Assembly: GCA_963746735.1 (NCBI GenBank)
Contig: CAVVCO010000006.1
Span: 1-64,000 of the forward strand
DNA length: 64,000 bases
From: CAVSWT01 sp963746735
GTDB lineage: Bacteria; Bacteroidota; Ignavibacteria; Ignavibacteriales; Ignavibacteriaceae
Direction of reading: 5' to 3'
Position 1 is the first letter of the stretch. Each line of letters begins with the position of its first letter. Below the pieces are notes generated by a model, which was given only the letters and a program-made list of their open reading frames with translations, was not told the origin of the DNA and made no database searches. The position numbers and the translations under genes were made by a program. Below, piece by piece: positions 8,331 through 17,720 of this stretch.

Positions 8331-8774
8331 TTAATCTGTCATTCTGCGGAGATAATTTATCTGCCCGAGATGATAATTCAAATGACCTATCAAATGAACC
8401 AGGAAGAAAGCAGTACTTACATTCTTCTGTAAGAAATTCTGTTTGTAAATATTGTCCAATTCTATTTCTTCCATTGAGCTTAATGAAGAATTAACCGATT
8501 CAATAGTTTCTTCTATATTTTTAAGCAAATCTTCTTTTGAAATATTTTTGCTGGAAAATTCCGATTCACGGTCGCGGACGTACCCGTTGTGCCCTATATT
8601 AGCGCCAATAAAAGTTTTTAAATTACCGCAAAGATGAAGGCATAAATTCCCGGCAGTATTTTTTATTTCTCCCGAAATCTTCCATAAATTTTTTTCATCT
8701 TTAAAGGAAGAAATTTCATCTTTTAGTTTTTTTAAATCACGGTCGAATAATTCGACAAAAGATTCTTTAAGCAT
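8331..8774 (-). CDS. DinB/DUF1572-like four-helix protein
   Basis: This 147-residue helical protein matches the DinB-like/DUF1572 pattern: LCLHLCGNLKTFIGANIGHNGYVRDR in the second helix region, then TAFFLVHLIGHLNYHLGQINYLRR at the C-terminus. The three His residues (one near 47, and two in HLIGH..YHLGQ) are positioned like the divalent-metal triad of the fold. Family members include thiol-dependent transferases and uncharacterised stress proteins; the substrate here is unknown. It starts 25 bp after the Na/Pi transporter stop on the same strand, so the two are probably co-transcribed. Confidence 0.8.
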   Translation of the reverse strand: MLKESFVELFDRDLKKLKDEISSFKDEKNLWKISGEIKNTAGNLCLHLCGNLKTFIGANIGHNGYVRDRESEFSSKNISKEDLLKNIEETIESVNSSLSSMEEIELDNIYKQNFLQKNVSTAFFLVHLIGHLNYHLGQINYLRRMTD

Positions 8775-8799
8775 GTTGAACCTGCAATTTGTTGAATAA

Positions 8800-10491
8800 T
8801 TAGTTTAATACTTTTTCATTATGATCTTCCAAAATCGCTTCCGTTACATTTATTATATGGTCACCGACTTTTTCACATGAATTAAAAATATCATTATAAA
8901 TCATTCCGCTTCTTAAATTATAATCTCCTTTTTCAATTTCTTCAAAATATTCTTTTCTTAATTTATTTCTAAGCTCGTTTATCTCCAGCTCCTTTCCCTG
9001 TGCAGGGCCGTACTCAACTTTTTCGTATGACATCTTCAAATTTTCATGCATAATTAATAATCCTTCATCAATAAGCTTGAAAGAAGCTTTTAAATTTGCC
9101 GACTGCATTTCGGAAAATTGAATTTTATCTTCATCCATCTTTTCAATTGATCTTGACATCTGGTAAAAAATATCTCCGATTCTTTCAAGGTCGCTCACAA
9201 TACTTAGTATGCTTCTTACCTTATTGGAAGCATCTTTGCTTAATCTTCCTTCTGAAATTTTAGCAAGGTAATTAACAACTTCCACTTCTATCCTATCGGT
9301 AGTCTGTTCATATCTCAAAATTTTATCAAACAGTTTATGCCTTTTATTATTAGGATCGTCATTCAGCAATTCTTGCACAAAGCCCGACATCTTAGAAACA
9401 ATTTTTCCAAACTTTGCAACTTCTTTTTGCGCTTCCAGCAATGAAAGTTCGGATGTTTTCATTAATCCTGTCCCAATATATTCAAGATGATATTCTTCGT
9501 CAGTATCTTTTGAGGGAACCATCAGCTTTACAATTTTAACTATCTGCGGTATGAACCAAACCAATAACAAAGTATTAATTATATTAAATGTAATATGAAA
9601 CAGTGTAAGCGACCATTTAATAGCATGAAAGTTAGTGAATGGTGAACCGGCTTCAGTGGTCATCATTATTTTATCGATTCCCTGGAGGTACCAGGGAAAA
9701 ACAATCAGCATCCATAAAACACCAAACACATTAAAAATAAAATGCGCCCGTGCTGCTCGTTTAGATTGTATATTGGTTATGATGGCTGCGATATTGGCTG
9801 TTATTGTTGTGCCGATATTTTCTCCTAGAACTATTGCTGCGGCTATGTCAAAAGATATCCATCCATTTTCACACATTACTAAGGTCAATGCCATGGCTGC
9901 GCTTGAGGATTGAACAATTACAGTAAATAAAGTTCCGATGAGAATAAATAACATCGTAGATAAGATTCCCATATCGGTAAGCCCTTTAAGATGCGCTAAC
10001 ATTTCAGGGCTTATTTCCGGGACTGAATTTTTTAATGCTTCCAGTCCCATAAACAAAATCGCAAAGCCTATAAAAAATTCTCCCCATGATTTTAATTTAT
10101 TATTGCGCATGAATGTTAATGGAAATCCGATTGCAATGATGGGAAGGGAATAGGAAGCAACGCTGATTTTTGAGAAGCCGAAAACTGTAACAAGCACAGC
10201 GGTAACAGTTGTGCCGATATTTGCGCCCATAATTACGCTGATAGCTTGCTTTAATTTAAGCAGACCGGCGTTTACAAAACTAACAATCATCACTGTAGTT
10301 GCTGAAGAAGATTGAATGACACTAGTAACGGCAAAACCTGTTAAAATGCCTGTAAACCTATTTGTAGTCATAGCGCTTAAAATTTGCCGCATTTTATTAC
10401 CGGCAACTTTTTGAATTCCTTCGCTCATGATTTTCATGCCGTAAATGAAGAAACCTAATGCGCCTACAAGTTTTAAAATATCGAACAACAA
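8800..10491 (-). CDS. Na/Pi cotransporter family protein with PhoU-like domain
   Basis: The 563-residue membrane protein has about eight to nine hydrophobic segments in the first 330 residues. They hold two inverted Na/Pi repeats, each with the QSSSA signature (SVIQSSSATTVMIV, and TVIVQSSSAAMAL). A cytoplasmic C-terminal PhoU-like helical domain follows (about 350-550, LERIGDIFYQMSRS ... EKVGDHIINV). Family members import phosphate with sodium; in bacteria some have other or regulatory roles, so the substrate is inferred. It sits between a lipoprotein gene 38 bp upstream and the DinB-like gene 25 bp downstream, probably one operon. Length is normal for the family. Confidence 0.92.
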   Translation of the reverse strand: MLFDILKLVGALGFFIYGMKIMSEGIQKVAGNKMRQILSAMTTNRFTGILTGFAVTSVIQSSSATTVMIVSFVNAGLLKLKQAISVIMGANIGTTVTAVLVTVFGFSKISVASYSLPIIAIGFPLTFMRNNKLKSWGEFFIGFAILFMGLEALKNSVPEISPEMLAHLKGLTDMGILSTMLFILIGTLFTVIVQSSSAAMALTLVMCENGWISFDIAAAIVLGENIGTTITANIAAIITNIQSKRAARAHFIFNVFGVLWMLIVFPWYLQGIDKIMMTTEAGSPFTNFHAIKWSLTLFHITFNIINTLLLVWFIPQIVKIVKLMVPSKDTDEEYHLEYIGTGLMKTSELSLLEAQKEVAKFGKIVSKMSGFVQELLNDDPNNKRHKLFDKILRYEQTTDRIEVEVVNYLAKISEGRLSKDASNKVRSILSIVSDLERIGDIFYQMSRSIEKMDEDKIQFSEMQSANLKASFKLIDEGLLIMHENLKMSYEKVEYGPAQGKELEINELRNKLRKEYFEEIEKGDYNLRSGMIYNDIFNSCEKVGDHIINVTEAILEDHNEKVLN

Positions 10492-10529
10492 TTAATGATT
10501 TTCTCTTTATATTGATGTATTAAAACAGC

Positions 10530-11057
10530 TTATTCAAATTCAAAAGTAGAAGCACTGTTTTGAAATTGATCTTTATATTTATCAAAATCTTCAGCCTTTG
10601 CCGTAGCTGTAATTGAATAACCTTTGCCGTCTTTAACTAACTGGTATAAAACAACTTTCAGTTTATAATTAGCCAATTCATGTGTATAATATAACCATTT
10701 CACTTTTGTATTATCGAACTCGTCATATCCGCTGAACTCGTCATTAAAATTATTTAGCTGGTGAAGATTCTTAACAGAGAGGCTGAAATAATCTTCCAGG
10801 CTCATACGGGCTGGAATAGTTTCAACAACCACATTTAAGTTTTCTCTAAAATTATCTTCATTGTTTTCAAGCGGGCTTAATGCCATTACATTAGTGCCGT
10901 AATAATTTTCTTTAATCTCCCAGTTATTAGGAAATTGAATGGAAAATTTATCTTTATTATTAATATATCTGTTAGGATTTTGTGATTTGCAGAAAGACAA
11001 AAAAAGAGAAGCAGATGCTATAAAAATTATTTTAAATCTAAAACCGTAATTTTTCAT
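10530..11057 (-). CDS. Exported PsbP/DUF1795-like lipoprotein
   Basis: The 175-residue protein has a hydrophobic N-terminus ending LFLSFCKSQ, a weak lipobox, so it is probably an inner- or outer-membrane lipoprotein. The rest (NKDKFSIQFPNNWEI, LNVVVETIPARMSLEDYF, YSITATAKAEDFDKYKDQF) follows the Mog1/PsbP/DUF1795 beta-sandwich pattern of small envelope proteins of unknown function. It is first in a likely operon with the Na/Pi transporter and DinB-like gene. No catalytic motif is visible. Confidence 0.72.
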   Translation of the reverse strand: MKNYGFRFKIIFIASASLFLSFCKSQNPNRYINNKDKFSIQFPNNWEIKENYYGTNVMALSPLENNEDNFRENLNVVVETIPARMSLEDYFSLSVKNLHQLNNFNDEFSGYDEFDNTKVKWLYYTHELANYKLKVVLYQLVKDGKGYSITATAKAEDFDKYKDQFQNSASTFEFE

Positions 11058-11212
11058 TTTGCCCTTTCCCTCTCTCAGTCTCTCCAGGAATAGAGACTAA
11101 TTAATTCCAAAAGATTATTTTTTGAATAAGGCTTGTATCCCCAAAAAACAATACTTGAACTTAAAACTAATATCATTTAAATCCAAAAACTATCTTGCAA
11201 AATTATCTGGAA

Positions 11213-11611
11213 ATTTGATTTAGTTCAGTGCTGTCCAAAATAAATCCATATCAAAAAATTTATATTGCAAATAATCAGAAAAGAGGATAAATCTATATAT
11301 GAATAATTTCATCCCTTCGCTCTTATAAAACAAACACCGAAGGAGTAGAATTTTTATAAAAACAATAAAAAGAGCTGAGCAAAAATCCCGAAGGCTTGCC
11401 TACCGGCAGAGCGTGTTTCAGAAGACTTAGTTTGTCAGTCAGAGCTTGTTGAAGACTAAATTTTCTGAAAGAATTCACACTTCGATAAACTTAGTGTGAC
11501 AGTAAAATTAGTTCTGCAACACGCTCGGCAGGCAGGGATGACATTAAAATATTATTAAAGTTTAATTACAATAGCAGAATATTATTTGTTTTGGACAGAT
11601 TTGATTTAGTT
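11213..11611. mobile_element. Putative non-autonomous element with inverted ends and 13-bp direct repeats
   Basis: CTGTCCAAAATAAAT (11231-11245) and ATTTGTTTTGGACAG (11584-11598) are inverted repeats with 14 of 15 bases matching. The 13-bp string ATTTGATTTAGTT occurs just outside each end (11213-11225 and 11599-11611), like a target-site duplication. Inside are nested hairpins: GAGCGTGTT / AACACGCTC, and CACACTT...AGTGTG. No ORF lies within, so any transposition would need an enzyme supplied from elsewhere. It accounts for the middle of the 11058-11760 gap. Confidence 0.5.
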
Positions 11612-11671
11612 TAAATATTTTATTTAAAGTTAGAAGGGCTTTGGGCAGGTTATTTAGAAATGAGTTTAAAA

Positions 11672-11703
11672 ACAAAAAAGCCGTAATTTTATACGGCTTT
11701 TAA
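11672..11703 (-). terminator. Rho-independent terminator for the 33-codon ORF
   Basis: The stem AAAAGCCGTA / TACGGCTTTT (11676-11685 with 11692-11701) is followed on the minus strand by a T-rich tract. It lies about 60 bp past the stop of the short ORF at 11763-11864 and has no other minus-strand gene to serve, which supports that ORF being transcribed. Confidence 0.75.
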
Positions 11704-11762
11704 TTTTTGAAGAAGATCCTCTAAAACATCAAATCAAGCAGTTAATTAACTTTGGAATTCAA

Positions 11763-11864
11763 TCAAAAAAATTTAACTATAAAAACGATAACTGCTACAA
11801 AGCTGAATTCAATCATAATTCCATTTATTATTCCAATCAACACGCTACCTTCGGATTTTTCCAT
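11763..11864 (-). CDS. Putative 33-residue single-pass membrane peptide
   Basis: An ATG at 11864-11862, preceded by GGAGAAGATAAC (good spacing for a ribosome site), opens a 33-codon frame. It starts MEKSEGSVLIGIINGIM and continues with a strongly hydrophobic stretch to KFF. The product would be a single transmembrane helix with a short acidic N-terminus. A clean terminator lies 60 bp downstream. I know no family for it. Composition resembles other bacterial membrane microproteins, but coding is inferred from the ribosome site, hydrophobicity and terminator only. The next 373 bp upstream (11865-12237) hold nothing else I can support. Confidence 0.5.
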   Translation of the reverse strand: MEKSEGSVLIGIINGIMIEFSFVAVIVFIVKFF

Positions 11865-12237
11865 GTTATCTTCTCCAATAAATTTCTTAGAACCATGTAT
11901 GTTCAATTCACTTAAACTCAATGATTATGCCATTTAATTTTTATTAAATACTTTCAAAAACTCAAATTTTATAGTTGAGTTTTTCCACACGTGCGAAAAA
12001 TCATTCTCGATAGCGAAAATATTGCTAATACGCAAATAACAATCTTCAGTCTTTAAATACTAATAAAAACTATTTTTAGATAAAAAACAATATTAGGCAG
12101 AAATTATTTTTTACCTTAATAATTACGGTTAGACCGGGTTTATTCCTTAGAAATGGTTTTAGGTAGATGAATATAGTTTTTGGGATTGAAGCAGCAGTTA
12201 AATAAAAGGTCTAATTTTTATAAATTTTCTAAAGATT

Positions 12238-15200
12238 TTATAGTTTTCGTGCAACAACTACAGTGGTTTTTAATGCTTCAACTACTCCTGAATTACTGTT
12301 CAAAGCTTCAATAAGAATAATATATATCCCGATCCTAAGTGAGTGATTTGCATCATCCAGTCCGTTAAAAACAATTGACCCCTTCTCTCCGCTGGCCTGG
12401 TTATTAAGAATTGTTCGCACTAATCTTCCTTTGCTGTCGAAAACTTTAACTCTTATTTGGGCAATTGGCTGGGTAAGTTTATAATTAATTATAGTAAAAT
12501 CTTCAAAGCCGTCATTGTCGGGGGAGAAGGGATTAGGGGAGACAGAAATATTTGAAGCACTGTTTTTTCCTTCTGTGAAGATGCTGTTTTGCGAACCGGG
12601 TGTTGCTCCATTTGAATTTACGGAACTGCTCCAGTTAAATTGATCGTTGCTGCCTAGAGCAGGATTAATTCTTTCAAGTGAAATGTTTTTTGTGGATAGA
12701 AAGTTTTTATTCTGCCAGTTGTCAAAGTAATGTACGGAATCTATTGTGTTTCCGAATAAATCTTTTAGTAGAATTAATTCTCCAGAATTAGATAACCCAA
12801 GTGAAGAAATATTTAAAATAGTTTTATAAGAATTATCGTTTTGGCTATACTTGCTGTTAATAAGTGAATCAGCGGCCAAAACAAAATATGCATTGGAAGG
12901 CAGGGAAAGACTGACTTTTGAAAGTTCGTATTGGTTTCCGTTTTCGTCTTCAATTTTCCATCCGCCGATGTTTACTGAATCACTGCTCAAATTATAAAAC
13001 TCTATAAACTCAGAGTTATCTGTATCGGGGTCGTACATAATTTCATTAATTACCAGGTCGTTTCTTTTTGCCGGTTTAAAATTATTTATTGAATTTATTT
13101 TGCCGGGAGTACTTTTACTTTTGCTTAATGAAGTTATCCAATTTGTGCTGTCATTTGATTGGGCATTAAATGAAATACGTTCTAATGAGAATCCATTTCC
13201 TCCGCCCCAGGTCGATTTGTAATTAACACTGTCAATAATTTCATTTCTAAAATCATGAAGAATTATTCCGTCATTTGTATTGCCAAGAGTTCCGAAATTT
13301 ACTGTGAAGACTTTTACTTTCACATCAGGATGATAAGAATAAAATGAAGTGTCTTTAGCAATAATGAAATATTCGTTTGGATTTATAATTGCATCATTGC
13401 CGGTAATTAAATTTTTTGTCGGCGTTGGAAGCAAATCGCTTATGCTCCAATCTTTAATATCTATTTCCTTGTTTGATGTATTTACAAACTCTATCCACTC
13501 AGGTTCATTTGCCGGCGGGGCATACATAATTTCATTAATAATTATTGAAGACGAAGGATAGCCTGGCTGTATATCTGCTGATAAAATATTATTGGAAGTA
13601 TCTTGGTCGGTGGAAAATTCAGCTTTAACAAAATATCTTTTTTGTGTTTGGATGTTTTTAATTGTATAGTCAAACTTGATTTCTGCCGAGTCATTCGTAC
13701 TTAAATTAGAAATAGTTTTTGATTCCAGGCTTAAATCCGGGATTGAATCAAGATTTGTATCTTCAAACAGCAGTACATTAAAGCTAGAATTATTTTTGCC
13801 GATATTTTTTATAACGGCTGAAATGGAAACTTCATCACCAAAGAAAGGCTTCGCAGGATTAAAATTTATTTTAGAAACTGCAATATCAAAATCTTTTTGT
13901 GTTACTGAATTAATTTCTCCGGGAGTCGCCTTAAATGGACTTACGGATGTTGCCCAATTTGATGAATCAGTAGATGATTTATCGGGGTCTTTTCTTTCGA
14001 GTGACTTTCCATTGCTTCCGCCCCAAATAAAAACATATTCAAGCGAATCAATTGTGCGGTTAAGCGAATCAATTAAAACAATTCTGTCGCCGCTGTTGTT
14101 TAAAGTGGGAAAGCTGGCTTTAATATATTTTGATTTAATGTTGTAGTAATTTTTAATGGAAGTGTCTTTAGTAATTACAAAATATTCTTTTGGATTAAGT
14201 GAAATTGAATTTTTAACTACCACAACGGTATCATTCTCATCGGCAATTTTATAATTTTTTAGATTGATTGTTTTATCACTGCGGTTGAATATTTCAATCC
14301 ATTCAGGCTGCGGCGATGTTGGGGCATACATAAATTCATTTATAACCAGGTCGTTTCTTCCTTCATTTATTTGTGCTGCTGATATTTTTGTAAAAGCTGT
14401 ATTATTTGTTGTGTCCTCATCTTCTGAAAAACTAATTTTGGCTATAAACAGATTTGTACCATTGATAAAACTATTAGTGGAGAAATTATAAACAGCACTG
14501 TCATTTGGCAGGATAGCGTTCCCGGATAAGCTGGAAAGCAATTCATTAGTCTGGGCAGCAGAATCTTTATTTAAATCTTTATAAAATTGAATCTGAAAAT
14601 TATTAGGCGGAGTGAGTCCGGCATTTTTAATTTTTATTTGAAAGCTTACCGGTTCTCCAACAACAGCAAAATCTTTTTCCGGCTTGAATGAAATAATTTT
14701 TAAATCATTATTTTTTGGTGTTATTGAATTTACTTTCCCTGGAGTGGCTTTTCCCAAGCTTTGTGAAGTTCCCCAATTTGATTGAAGAGTTGTGCTTTCA
14801 TTAATTGAAATTCGTTCCAGAGATTTCCCGCCCGTTGAGCCGCCCCATGAAGGAAGATATTCAAGGCTGTCTAAAACAACATTCAAAGAATCTTTTATAA
14901 CAACCGCATCACCTGTATTATTAAGCGAAGGGAAATTGGAAACAACTATAGGAGAACCAACATTATATAAATTTAAAATTGATGAATCCTTACTGATTAC
15001 TAAAAAGCTGTTTGCTGCCAGGTTAAAATTATTTGAAATTACTTTTACTTTTGTTGAATTATCGGAAATAGACAATCCTTTTAAATTAACCGCTGATGAA
15101 GACCTATTATAAATTTCAATCCACTCCGGTTCTCCTGAAGAGGGCGCATACATTATTTCATTTATTACAATATCGTTGTATTTATTTCCCTGGGGGAAAA

Positions 15201-16096
15201 CCGTGAAAGAAAAATATTTGTTATTATTTGTTGTGTCTTCATCATTCGAAAATATTACTTTAGCAATTATGTGATAATCTTTATGAGACTAATGAATTCA
15301 AAACAGCACTTGCAGAAACCGAATCCCCGGCTGCAAGATTTGAATATTGCTGGTTAAAAATGAGTTCGCCTGTGCCTCCTGCAGAATCAAAATTAACATC
15401 ATTAAAAATTTCAATTGAATAATTATCAGCAGCTGCCAATCCAACATTTTTAACTTTTACATTTATTGTAACATTATCGCCGTCAATCGGTTGAAGCGGA
15501 GAAATTGAAATAGCCGATAATCTTAAATCCAAATCAATAGGAGTTACAGAATTCTTAAATCCGGGTGTTCCATTTATTATAAGAGAATTTGCCCAGTTGG
15601 ATGCTGAGTTATCATTTGTCATTAAAATTTTTTCGTCTGATATGCCTGGATTATTATTAGCAGAATAGGTGTAAGCAGAAAGTGTATCACCGGCAGAGTT
15701 TAATAAGTAAAGGGTTCTATCAGATGTATTTGACATTCCTGCTGAACCGAAGGCGTTATCATTTATTTTTAAAACTAATGCTGAAGAAGAAATTAATGAT
15801 TTATAAATTCCATTTTGAAAATCATAATCGCCTTCAAAAATTACCGCAAAAGATTTTGGCGGTAAAAGTGTGGAATCATTTACCGGCTTAATTAAATCAG
15901 CGGTTGAGGTTTGGTATTTAATTTTAACTCCGCTTAAATCGATTGTGTCTGTCTCACTTGTATTATACAGCTCAACAAACTCACTATTGCTTCCATTTGG
16001 GCTAAACATTATCTCGCTGAAGATAATTGAAGAATCACCTTGGGAGTATATGAAAGTCAGAGGACTAAGTAATAAAAGAAATAGAAAAGTTTTCAC
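12238..16096 (-). CDS. Large secreted protein with five lamin-tail (LTD) domains, one frameshift
   Basis: Joined across one frameshift, this is about 1285 residues: signal peptide (1-19, FIYSQG) and five lamin-tail domains. Each LTD opens with a version of VINEIMYAPSSGEPEWIEIYNRS and closes with WGG..G.SLERI and a TPG.INS turn. CARDB-like Ig domains separate several of them (FKPEKDFAVVGEPVSF, FNPAKPFFGDEVSI). The C-terminus is a FlgD-like/T9SS-type domain (SPNPFSPDNDGFEDF ... VKVFDSKGRLVRTI). The break is at about 15285-15292, where deleting one base joins SLVS to HKDYHIIAKV. LTD arrays are common on extracellular proteins of this phylum; function is probably adhesive or structural, without a visible catalytic domain. 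Confidence 0.87.
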
Positions 16097-16177
16097 AATA
16101 CACTAAATATTTTTTAAATATTCAAATTGATTTTGAAATTAAGCGTTAAGTTTAATTTTAGCAAATGCCGGCAAACA

Positions 16178-16948
16178 TCAATTATACTTTTTCAAATGCT
16201 GTAAAGTAAAATAATCGAATAGAAAGTTAGGTAATAACTTTATAAATTTTGCACCCCAAACAATTGGTAAAGGAAATTGGATTATCTTCTTTTCTTTTTT
16301 TATCCCGTTTAAAATTATCTTCGCTGCTTTACTTGCATCCATTAGGAATGGCATTGGGAATTCATTTTTATCTGTCATTGGTGTTTTAACATAGCCGGGT
16401 TTAACAGTCAATACTTTAACATTGTACAGCGAGAATTCAACTCTTAAGCTTTCCAAAAAAGATGAAGCCGCTGCTTTACTCGCGCAGTATAAACCGCTTT
16501 TGGGGAATCCGCGAACATCAGATAAACTGGAAACTCCTACAATCACTCCGTTTCTCCTTCGCTTAAAGTCATCAGCTAATTCAATAACAAAATTTATAAT
16601 TCCCATAACGTTAACATCAAAGATCTGCTTTGCAGCGGAATGTTCGGCATCTTCAGATAAAACTCTTTGGCTTGTCCCGGCATTTAAAATTGCAATATCT
16701 ATATTCCCAAATTTCTCTTTTGTAAGGGCAATGGATTTTTTTATATCTTCAATTTTTGTAACATCACATTCTATAGGAAGTATTTCGCTTCCATAATTTT
16801 TAAGTTTTACAGATAATGAATCAAGTTTATCTTTTTTCCTGGCGAGAATTGCAAGCTTGCATTTTTCTTTTGATATTTCTTCGGCAAGTGCTAAGCCTAT
16901 TCCGCTTGAAGCCCCTGTTAATATTATTACTTTTCCGGAAATGTCCAT
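16178..16948 (-). CDS. Short-chain dehydrogenase/reductase (SDR)
   Basis: The 256-residue protein is a classical SDR: nucleotide-binding TGASSGIG (residues about 11-18), NAG (about 90), catalytic Ser in GVSSLSD, and Tyr-x-x-x-Lys in YCASKAA (about 154-158), then VKPGYVKTPM. It should oxidise or reduce a hydroxyl/carbonyl group with NAD(P)H. The C-terminus (about 215-256) is hydrophobic and could touch the membrane, as in the DHRS7-like branch. The substrate is unknown. It is separated from the LTD gene by 81 bp and is divergent from the DUF3109-rpoN run. Confidence 0.88.
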   Translation of the reverse strand: MDISGKVIILTGASSGIGLALAEEISKEKCKLAILARKKDKLDSLSVKLKNYGSEILPIECDVTKIEDIKKSIALTKEKFGNIDIAILNAGTSQRVLSEDAEHSAAKQIFDVNVMGIINFVIELADDFKRRRNGVIVGVSSLSDVRGFPKSGLYCASKAAASSFLESLRVEFSLYNVKVLTVKPGYVKTPMTDKNEFPMPFLMDASKAAKIILNGIKKEKKIIQFPLPIVWGAKFIKLLPNFLFDYFTLQHLKKYN

Positions 16949-17012
16949 TATAAATTAAAATAGGTTAGTTTAATTATTACCCGGTTCAAAAATAAGCTAT
17001 TCTAATTTAAAG

Positions 17013-17150
17013 ATGAATGAGGTTTTGCAAATCAAATTGCTGGCTGATGTGAAAAAGTTTTTGCAATCATCAAAATATAAGCCAAAATTTCTTTTAACTT
17101 TAATTACAAATTATTATGTTTGGTACAAAAATTATTCCAATGATGATTAA
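17013..17150 (+). CDS. Possible 45-residue ORF overlapping the DUF3109 start
   Basis: An ATG at 17013, just after TAAAG, opens a 45-codon frame (MNEVLQIKLLADVKKFLQSS... YYVWYKNYSNDD). Its TAA overlaps the next gene's ATG as TTAATG, the arrangement of translational coupling. The product is basic and helical with no recognised domain. It could be a genuine small gene at the head of the rpoN operon or a leader ORF; only the stop/start overlap supports it. Confidence 0.4.
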   Translation: MNEVLQIKLLADVKKFLQSSKYKPKFLLTLITNYYVWYKNYSNDD

Positions 17151-17719
17151 TGTTTGACAGTAATATAATAACAGTTGATGAAGTTTTAGTAAGGACTGAG
17201 ATAGTAGATAAACACTTTATGTGTGATTTAGAGAAATGCAAAGGCGCCTGCTGTACTTTAGAAAGCAAATACGGGGCTCCCTTGCTTCAGGAAGAAGTTG
17301 ATAAAATTGAGGAAATTTTACCGATTGTTAAAGATTATCTTCCTCCAAATCATCAAAAAGAAATAGATATTAACGGATTTTATGATAATTTCGATAATGA
17401 ATTGATGACTCATAGTGTAAATTATAAAGCTTGTGTTTTCGTTTATTTTGAAGGAAAAATAGCTAAATGCGGCATTGAAAAAGCTTATAATGACGGGAAA
17501 ATTGATTTCAAAAAGCCCATTTCATGTCATTTATTCCCTATTAGGGTTGCAAAATTGGGTGGAGATATTTTACGGTACGAAAATTTCAGTGATTGTGAAC
17601 CTGCACTGCAAAACGGAAAAAACAAGCAAGTTAAAATAGTAGATTTCTGCCAGGAATCGTTAGTTCGACTGTATGGCAAGAAATGGTATAGTAAATTAAA
17701 GGAGATAGCCGGGAAATAA
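17150..17719 (+). CDS. DUF3109 family cysteine-rich protein
   Basis: The 189-residue protein shows the DUF3109 pattern: FMCDLEKCKGACCTLE near the N-terminus, then VNYKACVFVYFEGKIAKCGIE, CHLFPIR, and later Cys residues at FSDCEP and DFCQES. The clustered cysteines resemble the zinc/iron-sulfur YkgJ-type group, but no reaction is established. It is cytoplasmic. It directly precedes rpoN with a 1-bp gap, and this pairing suggests co-transcription. Confidence 0.88.
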   Translation: MFDSNIITVDEVLVRTEIVDKHFMCDLEKCKGACCTLESKYGAPLLQEEVDKIEEILPIVKDYLPPNHQKEIDINGFYDNFDNELMTHSVNYKACVFVYFEGKIAKCGIEKAYNDGKIDFKKPISCHLFPIRVAKLGGDILRYENFSDCEPALQNGKNKQVKIVDFCQESLVRLYGKKWYSKLKEIAGK

Positions 17720-17720
17720 T

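Noticed and set aside
11752..11937. Plus-strand 61-codon ORF
   Set aside because: It is the antisense shadow of the short membrane ORF at 11763-11864, which has the ribosome site and terminator.
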